64,000 nucleotides of DNA. It comes from Ruminococcus sp. YE282. Its GTDB lineage: Bacteria > Bacillota > Clostridia > Oscillospirales > Acutalibacteraceae. The stretch is taken from the NCBI GenBank assembly GCA_900101355.1, contig FMUV01000005.1, positions 34,193 to 98,192 of the forward strand, given 5' to 3'. The notes beneath the pieces were generated by a model. The model made no database searches, was not told where the DNA came from, and saw only the letters and a list, made by a program, of their open reading frames with translations. This document shows, one piece after another, positions 23,656 to 29,700 of the stretch. The stretch's first letter is position 1. Each line of letters begins with the position of its first letter. A program made the position numbers and the translations under genes.

Positions 23656-24639
23656 ATGGACATCAAAGCAAAGCTTCGTACATTCTATGTAGCTAAAATA
23701 CTATATGAGCAGACGGACGAAGAACACTATTTGACGATAGCTCAAATCTTAGATCAGCTTAAAAATGAATATGGGATTTTAACCTCGCGTGGAACAGTCA
23801 GCGATGATATTAAAGTACTCCAAGCGTTTGGTGTTGAAATAGAAGTGGAGCAATCTACACAGAACCGATATTATTTGATTGGCAGAAGGTTTGATTTGCC
23901 GGAACTGAAAGTTCTGATTGACGCGGTGGAGTCTGCCAGATTTATTCCGAAAGAAAAAAGCTCTGCACTGGTGGCTAAGCTCAGTCTATTGGCGAGTCCG
24001 TTTGAGACTCCAAGATTAATTCGAAATGTTGACGTCGAAAATCGAATAAAGGCTGATAATGAGAAGATTTACTATATCATGGAAGCTCTGAACGATGCAA
24101 TAAATGATAAAAAGAAAGTATCTTTTCAGTATTTTACATATAACCGAAACAAAGAACGAGCAGCTAAACATGACGGCGAGGTTTATGTGTTCAGTCCATA
24201 TAAAATGATATGGAACGGTGATTATTATTATGTTGTCGGATATTCCGAAAAGCACAGCAGTATCGGAAGCTTTCGTGTTGATCGGATTGTAACAACACCG
24301 CAAATCTTGATAGAAGAACAGCATGAGCCGCCTAGAGACTTTGATTTGAATGTATATCTGAATTCTATGTTCCGAATGTATAACGGCGAGCGTAAGCAGG
24401 TTGAATTAATATGCGATAACGATCTCATGGATGCCATTATCGATAAGTTCGGGAAAGATGTAGATGTTTCCGCTTATGATGAAGAATCATTTAACGTGGT
24501 TGTAACAACATCTGTCGGGAATGTTTTTTACAGCTGGATTTTTGGCTTTGGCGGTCGAGTAACTATAAATAGTCCGGAAGATGTAAAAAGTAAGTATGCA
24601 AAAATGGTAGCGGCTGCTACATCTGCGCTTGAAAAGTGA
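23656..24639 (+). CDS. WYL-domain transcriptional regulator
   Basis: A 327-residue regulator from ATG 23656 (GGAAGTG upstream); an in-frame GTG at 23605 would add 17 hydrophilic residues. An N-terminal winged helix (residues ~1-70: YLTIAQILDQLKNEYGI, TSRGTVSDDIKVLQAFG) is followed by the WYL domain: VSFQYFTYNR, then VFSPYKMIWNGDYYYVVGYS (here WNGDYYY in place of the WYL signature), then SFRVDRI, and a WCX C-terminal extension. WYL domains bind nucleic acid ligands and commonly control phage and defence genes or the SOS-like response. It is first in a block of regulatory and mobile genes and ends at a strong terminator, so it is its own transcript. Confidence 0.88.
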   Translation: MDIKAKLRTFYVAKILYEQTDEEHYLTIAQILDQLKNEYGILTSRGTVSDDIKVLQAFGVEIEVEQSTQNRYYLIGRRFDLPELKVLIDAVESARFIPKEKSSALVAKLSLLASPFETPRLIRNVDVENRIKADNEKIYYIMEALNDAINDKKKVSFQYFTYNRNKERAAKHDGEVYVFSPYKMIWNGDYYYVVGYSEKHSSIGSFRVDRIVTTPQILIEEQHEPPRDFDLNVYLNSMFRMYNGERKQVELICDNDLMDAIIDKFGKDVDVSAYDEESFNVVVTTSVGNVFYSWIFGFGGRVTINSPEDVKSKYAKMVAAATSALEK

Positions 24640-24662
24640 GTTTCAATATATCGTATTTTGTT

Positions 24663-24694
24663 GAGGTGTAACCGATTGGTTGCACCTCGTTTTT
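24663..24694 (+). terminator. Rho-independent terminator of the WYL gene
   Basis: GAGGTG-t-AACC pairs with GGTT-g-CACCTC around a small loop and is followed by five T. A strong terminator isolating the WYL gene from the LexA-like gene. Confidence 0.88.
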
Positions 24695-24711
24695 AAATTG
24701 CAATTACCCTC

Positions 24712-24739
24712 TTGATATTTATAAAAGAAAGAGTATAAT
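24712..24739 (+). promoter_or_regulatory. Sigma-A type promoter of the LexA-like gene
   Basis: TTGATA at 24712-24717 and TATAAT at 24734-24739, separated by 16 bp. It is placed about 50 bp before the ATG at 24790 and immediately upstream of a palindrome. Confidence 0.75.
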
Positions 24740-24745
24740 ATTTGT

Positions 24746-24766
24746 AGTGGGAAAACAAATCCCACT
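24746..24766. promoter_or_regulatory. Palindromic operator, likely for the LexA-like repressor
   Basis: AGTGGGA and TCCCACT are perfect 7-bp arms around a 7-bp centre, beginning 6 bp after the -10 box, right where transcription would start. This is a classic place for autorepression. It is not the B. subtilis LexA box or the E. coli SOS box. Confidence 0.65.
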
Positions 24767-24789
24767 AAATGAAATTTAGGTGCTAATAT

Positions 24790-25404
24790 ATGAGATCTTT
24801 CAATCAAACGTACTTGGACGATATTTTGAAATTCGTGAATAAGTACTATCAGGAAAATCGTAAGGCTCCGACCATTATTCAGGTGTCTACAGGTGTTGGT
24901 GTGCCCCGTTCAACTACGCACCGATATCTGCAGGAGTTGAGCAACAGAGGCTTGCTTGAATATGGCAGAGGCATCCTTTCAGCCCCGGAGAGCGCTAAGA
25001 TGAAAACTTCCTACATATCCGCCCCGTTAGTCGGTTCAATTCAATGCGGTTCTCCGGAAGAAGAGGAAGAGTTTGTAGAGGAATATGTCAGCCTGCCCGT
25101 TTCCATGTTTGGCGAAGGAGATTTTTATATTCTCAGAGCTAAAGGTGATTCGATGGTCGACGCCGGAATTGAAGAAGATGATTTGATTGTGATTGAGCGT
25201 AATTGTCCTGCTAAAATAGGGGATATAGTGGTTGCGTTGGATCCTTATAATCAGAACACTTTAAAACGCTACGGCGGTTTCGACAAAGCGGAACGACGCT
25301 ATATTCTTAAATATGAGAATGAGGCGAAGTATCCGGGAGAAGAAATAAAGGTGCAAAGCTTCCATGTGCAAGGAGTAGCTCGAAACGTTATCAAATCTCT
25401 TTAA
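24790..25404 (+). CDS. LexA-like repressor with S24 autoprotease domain
   Basis: A 204-residue protein. The N-terminal winged helix (residues ~5-60: APTIIQVSTGVGVPRSTTHRYLQELSNRG) binds DNA. The C-terminal S24 domain has the cleavage site in LVGSIQCGSP, with Cys-Gly as in UmuD rather than Ala-Gly as in most LexA proteins, nucleophile Ser in KGDSMVDAGI, and general base Lys in NTLKRYGG. RecA-stimulated self-cleavage after DNA damage would derepress its targets. A promoter and palindrome right upstream suggest autoregulation. Context (small zinc ribbons, recombinase downstream) suggests it controls a mobile element rather than the host SOS regulon. Confidence 0.9.
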   Translation: MRSFNQTYLDDILKFVNKYYQENRKAPTIIQVSTGVGVPRSTTHRYLQELSNRGLLEYGRGILSAPESAKMKTSYISAPLVGSIQCGSPEEEEEFVEEYVSLPVSMFGEGDFYILRAKGDSMVDAGIEEDDLIVIERNCPAKIGDIVVALDPYNQNTLKRYGGFDKAERRYILKYENEAKYPGEEIKVQSFHVQGVARNVIKSL

Positions 25405-25438
25405 TCAATATACTTAAACATGATAGGAGATGTTTCAT

Positions 25439-25633
25439 ATGAATTCAGTTGATGTGAAATGTCCGATCTGTGACACCTTGAATAAATTATTAAACTTAGA
25501 AGAAACAGACGGATGGATGGAATGTGAAAATTGCGGCAGCGCGGTTCAGATAATGAAATATGTTAAGACTCGTCGGATACCTACATATCAGATGTGCGAC
25601 GCCAAGCTGCTGGTTGCTCTATCAAAGAAGTAG
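25439..25633 (+). CDS. Small zinc-ribbon protein
   Basis: A 64-residue protein, start at ATG 25439 with AGGAG ten bases upstream. It has one zinc ribbon, CPIC near the start and CENC some 25 residues later. The C-terminal ~25 residues have no recognisable motif. Function unknown; such proteins accompany LexA-like genes in Clostridia mobile elements. It is in a run of three small genes spaced 13 and 1 bp apart, probably one operon with the LexA-like gene. Confidence 0.6.
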   Translation: MNSVDVKCPICDTLNKLLNLEETDGWMECENCGSAVQIMKYVKTRRIPTYQMCDAKLLVALSKK

Positions 25634-25646
25634 GAGGGAGAAGGCA

Positions 25647-25859
25647 ATGCTGCAAGATTGGACGATCTACTCTTGGTATTGCCCAAACTGTAACACAGAA
25701 GTATGTGGGATAAAAGACAAGAAGAATCAGATCAAAACAAAATGTGAGAGGTGCGGAGTACAGATGGTGCGCAAATTTATCGGAAGGCGACACCAGCAGA
25801 TAGATATCTACGCGCCGGATTATGATGAATATGACAATTTTAGTTTAGGGAGGCAATAA
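25647..25859 (+). CDS. Small zinc-ribbon protein
   Basis: A 70-residue protein with a strong ribosome site (GAGGGAGAAGG) before ATG 25647. Two CxxC pairs, WYCPNCNTE and KCERCGVQM, form a zinc ribbon, followed by a basic GRRHQQ turn and an acidic Tyr/Asp-rich tail. It resembles its upstream neighbour in layout but not in sequence. Role unknown, likely nucleic-acid binding. Confidence 0.6.
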   Translation: MLQDWTIYSWYCPNCNTEVCGIKDKKNQIKTKCERCGVQMVRKFIGRRHQQIDIYAPDYDEYDNFSLGRQ

Positions 25860-25860
25860 G

Positions 25861-26100
25861 ATGAAAGTGTTACAAAGACGTATACAAGAACGTAATGAGG
25901 CATTGTTCAGCCTTGATAAGATTAAGATTATGGCTTACTTGCGTAAGTATAATCTGCCGACAGAGGCTAGCTCAGATGTTGTTTTCTGGGCAGGCATTTA
26001 TAAGGCAATCTGCAATATAAAGAACGCACCCGAGCCGATTGTTGAAGAAGCTCGTACATGGCTGAATGAAAAAGGATTCAGCACGACTATCTCTTTATAA
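25861..26100 (+). CDS. Small hypothetical protein of a mobile element
   Basis: A 79-residue mostly helical protein (DKIKIMAYLRKYNLPTE, then FWAGIYKAICNI, then EEARTWLNEKGFS). The gene starts one base after the upstream stop, so is translated with it. I do not recognise the family. It is the last of the small-gene run; a structured, non-coding 500-bp stretch follows. Confidence 0.55.
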   Translation: MKVLQRRIQERNEALFSLDKIKIMAYLRKYNLPTEASSDVVFWAGIYKAICNIKNAPEPIVEEARTWLNEKGFSTTISL

Positions 26101-26320
26101 ATCGTTCATAGTTCAATACAAATGAATCAACGGCATCACGACGGAAAGGCTGAGATGAAACAGACTGCATAAGTCCTTCTTCCAGGTCACTTGACCGTGC
26201 GGCGAGAATAAACTCGCCCAAACACTAACCGGTAGTTAGTCCAGATATAAATGAGAGGCCACCGGCAAGGTAAACGCTATAGTTGTATCTATAGGTTTAT
26301 CTTGTCGGTGGCTTTTTTGT
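26101..26320 (+). ncRNA. Non-coding stretch ending in a strong terminator; possible leader or small RNA
   Basis: No ORF of note lies here, but the sequence ends in an exceptionally long terminator hairpin (26258-26318) and contains a local repeat pair, ACTAACCGGTAGTTAGT, at about 26224. It could be the 3' UTR of the small-gene operon or an independent RNA. I see no promoter that settles this, and I do not recognise an Rfam family. Confidence 0.35.
26258..26318 (+). terminator. Very long terminator hairpin
   Basis: GCCACCGGCAAGGTAAAC (26258-26275) pairs with 26295-26312 over 18 positions with two G-T type mismatches; an inner CTATA/TATAG extends the stem. Six T follow. It ends the LexA/small-gene transcript. 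Confidence 0.9.
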
Positions 26321-26568
26321 TTTCACCGACATTTACAAATACATATTCGAAGCCTGAAGTACAAGGGCAAAGGATACAAATACGCTGATTTCAAAAGATG
26401 AAAAAGCAGTATAGGTACCCTTAGATTTTTGCACCTTGTTTCAGACAAGCAGAATCAGGAGCACTTTTCGCTGGCGTAATTGTGTCCTTTGGACCGCGTC
26501 AGGCGGAAAGGGCTTTTATGCGTTATTTACAGCTATGTAGTGCAGATGAATCAAACTGCACCCGCGCT

Positions 26569-26618
26569 CCTCCGAGTCAAATTGAATAGGCTAACAAAAT
26601 TCAATTTGATTTCGGAGG
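26569..26618 (+). promoter_or_regulatory. Hairpin that buries the Shine-Dalgarno of the next gene
   Basis: CCTCCGA (26569-26575) is complementary to TCGGAGG (26612-26618), which holds the GGAGG ribosome site of the gene at 26624. Inside this, TCAAATTGAAT (26577-26587) pairs perfectly with 26599-26609, leaving an 11-nt loop. Together they give 18 base pairs with one small internal loop, directly before the start codon. This should strongly repress translation unless opened by a trans factor, RNA, or temperature. Confidence 0.7.
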
Positions 26619-26623
26619 ACATA

Positions 26624-27154
26624 ATGAAAAATTATAAAAACAGCTCATATGCAGCTAACAAATACAGTAAGGATATAGTTTACAATTCAGAGGTTTCAGG
26701 AAGCACTTCAATAACTTTGGACGATTTTTTGAAGTCAGATCCAACCTTGACAAAGGCTGATTTCGAGTTTTGGAAGAATTGGTCAGATGAGGATTACAGA
26801 GTGGAATCCAAAGAAACCAACAATCAAACAAAAAAAGATGTGTTATTTACGAGTCTTGATGAGGTGGTTGCTGGTTTTGAATTATCTATTGAAGAACAGT
26901 ACGAGGAAGATGAGTGCGAGAGCATCTATTTAACTGCAGTGCGTGAAGCAATGCATAGATTCCTTAATGACAAATCTATTTCTTCGACAACAAAAGAACG
27001 ATTTCGCCTCCATTTTATTAATGGTGAAAGAGTGCTTGATATTTCAGAAAGACATGGGGTACAGAGCTCCTCAGTATGCAAAGGGCTTAAAAAATCTCTA
27101 AACAAGTTTAAGGGTTATTTCTTTTTATGTGTTCGTGAGATTATGGAAAGATAA
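26624..27154 (+). CDS. Sigma-factor region-4-like regulator of the mobile element
   Basis: A 176-residue protein from ATG 26624 (GGAGG upstream). The N-terminal half is acidic and polar. The C-terminal ~70 residues form a sigma-70 region 4 type helix-turn-helix: STTKERFRLHFINGERVLDI, then SERHGVQSSSVCKGLKKSLNKFK. Similar sigma-like proteins activate late or transfer genes in Clostridia mobile elements. An in-frame extension to 26480 exists but is unlikely, since it would run through the regulatory hairpin. Translation is probably controlled by that hairpin. Confidence 0.65.
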   Translation: MKNYKNSSYAANKYSKDIVYNSEVSGSTSITLDDFLKSDPTLTKADFEFWKNWSDEDYRVESKETNNQTKKDVLFTSLDEVVAGFELSIEEQYEEDECESIYLTAVREAMHRFLNDKSISSTTKERFRLHFINGERVLDISERHGVQSSSVCKGLKKSLNKFKGYFFLCVREIMER

Positions 27155-27296
27155 TAATCGTTGGTCAATATAGCCGAAAACACAGATTGAAAAATGTTTA
27201 AAATGCTGAAATAATTATTTTTTTCAAAAAACGGTCTAATTTTTCCTGATTTGAGTGCAATAGGTGAAAGGGTTAGTTCTCTTTTACCGGATTGCC

Positions 27297-27792
27297 TCAA
27301 CTCGCCAGAGGGAATTCGGTGTTGTTCTTTGAAAATTTCATATCAGCATTTAAAACACTTTCTTTCTGTTGTGAGCTACAGAAGCGGACGCGCAAGCCTC
27401 CAGGACTTCGACTCGGAGAGGCATACTTCGGGAAAGCCAAAACCAACAGCGAGGATAATGATACTTCCGTCCAGTCACAGTCCGAGCGTGATAGAACCGT
27501 CGCAGGCAATGAGGGCGGCCGCGAGAGAACCTTGCGGTAGCGGAGAGGCTAATGGAGTCAAATGCATGACCTTTTAAGTGTTCCCGTAATCCGAGGGGGA
27601 TCGAGGATAAATATCGGATACCGGACAGTTCCAATGCAGGACTATTCTGTTGTGAGAAGGAACACAGAGAGCTCTCTCAAGAGCCGCGACGTCGTGTTTC
27701 GAAAAACGGCAGGGCAGAGGAACTGTCCAATCGTGCGACATTAGAAATAATGATTGATAAGATAAGGCAGTGGCTTCGGTTGCTGCCTTGTT
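27297..27792 (+). ncRNA. Candidate large structured non-coding RNA
   Basis: About 500 bp without a credible gene, clearly more GC-rich than its surroundings and almost free of stops in several frames, as structured RNAs often are. Local stems are visible: GCCTCC with GGAGAGGC near 27398-27421, the palindrome GAGAGCTCTC near 27667-27676, and a 10-nt perfect long-range match GGACAGTTCC (27623-27632) with GGAACTGTCC (27719-27728). It ends near a small GC hairpin. It lies between a sigma-like gene and a nuclease gene inside a mobile element, the sort of place where large phage/element RNAs (such as GOLLD or ROOL) occur, but I cannot assign a family. Confidence 0.5.
27764..27789 (+). terminator. 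Hairpin at the end of the RNA candidate
   Basis: AAGGCAG and CTGCCTT (7 bp) around a TTCG-containing loop, followed by TTGTTA. A weak T-run, but well placed to end the GC-rich stretch before the next promoter. Confidence 0.5.
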
Positions 27793-27869
27793 ACATAAAA
27801 TCGAAAAGAAGTCTTTATAAATTCAATATTATATGTTATAATAAATCGAAATGTAAAGTGGGTGATTAT

Positions 27870-28895
27870 TTGGAAAACAAAATCGCAAACATAAACAGCA
27901 ATTCAGAAGAGATATATTCTTCTATTCGTTCAAGTGTAATCAACGCGCAGCACAGAGTTTATTCTGCCGTAAATTCCGCTATGGTGATTGCCTATTGGGA
28001 GATAGGTGAGCAGATTTATAAAGCTTGCGGTGAAAATGAAAGAGCTGAGTACGGCAAAAATCTTTTGAAATATCTTTCTGATAAACTAACGGCTGAATTT
28101 GGTAAAGGGTATACTGTCAGAAATCTAAGAGCTATGCGACAGTTTTATTGCAACTATCCAATTCGGCACACACTGTGTGCCGAATTGAGTTGGTCGCATT
28201 ATCGTGTACTAATGAGAGTTTCAGATAAAACTGTCCGTGATTTTTATACTGAAGAATGCGCCAAATCTATGTGGAGTGTACGACAGCTTGAAAGACAGAT
28301 AAACACGATGTATTATCAGCGGCTTCTCGCAAGCCAAGATAAGAAAGCTGTTGCCGCAGAAATAGGGAGCATCGAACCAAAGCCTGAATATGAAAAAGCT
28401 ATCAAGGATCCGTATGTAATGGAGTTTCTCCAAATTAAGCCGGATACACATGTATATGAAACCGACCTTGAACAAGCCTTGATAGACCATTTACAGCAGT
28501 TTCTCCTTGAATTAGGAAGAGGCTTCTCGTTCGTTTCAAGACAGAAGCGTTTTACGCTCAACGGACAGGATTTCTTCATCGATCTTGTTTTCTACAATTA
28601 CATACTCAAATGCTTTGTCTTAATTGACTTGAAAACGGACAAGCTTACGCACCAAGATCTCGGACAAATGCAGATGTATGTTAATTACTACACAAGAGAG
28701 TTGATGAACGAAGGAGATAATCCTCCAATCGGCATTGTGCTTTGTGCTGAAAAGAATGATGCCATTGTAAAATACACCTTGCCGGAGGATAATAATCAAA
28801 TCTTCGCCTCAAAATACTTTACATATCTTCCCACAGAGGAAGAGTTAAAGCAGGAATTGAGAATAGATGAGTTTAGAAAACTCGACGAAGATTAA
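27870..28895 (+). CDS. DUF1016 (YhcG-type) PD-(D/E)XK nuclease
   Basis: A 341-residue protein. I start it at TTG 27870 because GTGGGTGA precedes it and a TATAAT box (27837-27842) lies within the longer frame. The N-terminal DUF1016_N domain shows VIAYWEIGEQIY, GKNLLKYLSDKLTAEFGKG, LRAMRQFY and ELSWSHYRVLMRV. The C-terminal nuclease domain has DFFIDLVFYNYILKCFVLIDLK, with Asp and DLK in the PD-(D/E)XK pattern. Proteins of this family are often tied to restriction-modification or mobile elements; their target is not well known. A perfect 29-nt palindrome lies inside the gene. A GAAA-loop terminator follows. Confidence 0.85.
   Translation: MENKIANINSNSEEIYSSIRSSVINAQHRVYSAVNSAMVIAYWEIGEQIYKACGENERAEYGKNLLKYLSDKLTAEFGKGYTVRNLRAMRQFYCNYPIRHTLCAELSWSHYRVLMRVSDKTVRDFYTEECAKSMWSVRQLERQINTMYYQRLLASQDKKAVAAEIGSIEPKPEYEKAIKDPYVMEFLQIKPDTHVYETDLEQALIDHLQQFLLELGRGFSFVSRQKRFTLNGQDFFIDLVFYNYILKCFVLIDLKTDKLTHQDLGQMQMYVNYYTRELMNEGDNPPIGIVLCAEKNDAIVKYTLPEDNNQIFASKYFTYLPTEEELKQELRIDEFRKLDED
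28159..28187. repeat. Perfect 29-nt palindrome inside the DUF1016 gene
   Basis: Two 14-nt arms, CAATTCGGCACACA and its exact complement, flank one base. It codes for PIRHTLCAELSW, in frame. The arms would form a strong hairpin in DNA or RNA. Nothing similar is seen elsewhere in the window. Confidence 0.85.
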
Positions 28896-28919
28896 TCGGA
28901 AAATATAACACATTAATGG

Positions 28920-28946
28920 AGCACTGACGAAAGTCGGTGCTTTTTC
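28920..28946 (+). terminator. Rho-independent terminator after DUF1016
   Basis: AGCACTGAC and GTCGGTGCT with a GAAA tetraloop, followed by a T-run. It separates the nuclease gene from mazF. Confidence 0.88.
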
Positions 28947-28961
28947 TATTGGTGAAAGAAA

Positions 28962-29291
28962 ATGATAAATAAAGGTGATGTATATTATGCCGACCTCAAC
29001 CCTGTGATCGGAAGTGAGCAGGGAGGGGTCAGACCGGTTGTCATTCTACAGAATGATATCGGAAACAAATATAGTCCGACTACGATAGTTGCTCCCATGA
29101 CAACCAAAAGTAAAACTTATGTCCCGATGCACATTAAGCTCAAGGAGAGTTTTCTCGCTGGACGCTCCACCTTGCTTTTAGAGCAGATACGGACGATAGA
29201 TAAAAGACGGTTGATTAAAAAGATGGGTTCGCTATCGGAAAACAGTATGGCTGAAATTGAAAGATTATTAGATAAGAATTTCAATATATAA
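28962..29291 (+). CDS. mazF: MazF/PemK family endoribonuclease toxin
   Basis: A 109-residue protein of normal MazF length. It starts INKGDVYYADLNPVIGSEQGG, then RPVVILQND and YSPTTIVAPMTT, with conserved Arg and Ser/Thr positions of the CcdB/MazF fold, and LEQIRTIDKRRL near the C-terminus. MazF toxins cut mRNA at short sequences. No antitoxin gene (MazE or RHH type) is adjacent: DUF1016 is upstream behind a terminator and a membrane peptide gene downstream. In Firmicutes recombination modules orphan MazF genes next to serine recombinases are common, and a distant antitoxin is possible. Confidence 0.88.
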   Translation: MINKGDVYYADLNPVIGSEQGGVRPVVILQNDIGNKYSPTTIVAPMTTKSKTYVPMHIKLKESFLAGRSTLLLEQIRTIDKRRLIKKMGSLSENSMAEIERLLDKNFNI

Positions 29292-29306
29292 AGGAAAGGA
29301 ATTAAG

Positions 29307-29456
29307 ATGGTAGGATTTATAATCGGATTGTTTGTAGGCGGCTTTCTCGGAGTTTTCGTTATGTGTTTATGTAACGTGGCTTCGAGAGCCGATAATAATA
29401 TTGAACGAATGGATATTAAGGGAGCTGATAAGGATGGAGAAAACGAAGAGAAATAA
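29307..29456 (+). CDS. DUF3789 small membrane protein
   Basis: A 49-residue protein with one membrane helix, VGFIIGLFVGGFLGVFVMCL, followed by a short acidic/basic tail (ASRADNN...). This is the pattern of DUF3789, a tiny protein found in Clostridia conjugative and mobilizable elements. AAAGGAAAGG precedes its ATG. Its 3' end overlaps the next gene. Function unknown. Confidence 0.7.
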   Translation: MVGFIIGLFVGGFLGVFVMCLCNVASRADNNIERMDIKGADKDGENEEK

Positions 29457-29616
29457 CGAATATGAATATGATAAGAGCCATGTTATCCATAGTCTGTTTG
29501 GAGATTACCCGGTAACGATACGCTTTTCCAAGAAGAAAAACGAAGAAGTTGAAAGCTATGTTTTAGGTTCACTTTTAGATACATTTAATGAAAGAATCAG
29601 AGAAAATCCTTGTTAG
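29434..29616 (+). CDS. TnpW-like small protein beside the recombinase
   Basis: A 60-residue protein; start at ATG 29434 after AAGGATGGAG context, overlapping the DUF3789 gene. The core (FGDYPVTIRFSKKKNEEVES then VLGSLLDTFNERI) resembles TnpW proteins found just upstream of the large serine recombinase TnpX in Tn4451-type elements. Its role there is not established. Position, size and sequence all fit that arrangement. A 36-nt longer frame to 29401 is possible but lacks a ribosome site. Confidence 0.55.
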   Translation: MEKTKRNNEYEYDKSHVIHSLFGDYPVTIRFSKKKNEEVESYVLGSLLDTFNERIRENPC

Positions 29617-29700
29617 TTTTTTTGCTCTGTTTATCTGGCTATATTAATTAGTTTATAGTATTGTTTGTGTTGCAAAAAAGCACCGAAAGGAAGGATTAAA

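Noticed and set aside
27251-27744. Four overlapping ORFs on both strands
   Set aside because: Composition is Arg/Ser-rich, no ribosome sites, no known domains; GC-rich structured RNA explains the open frames better.
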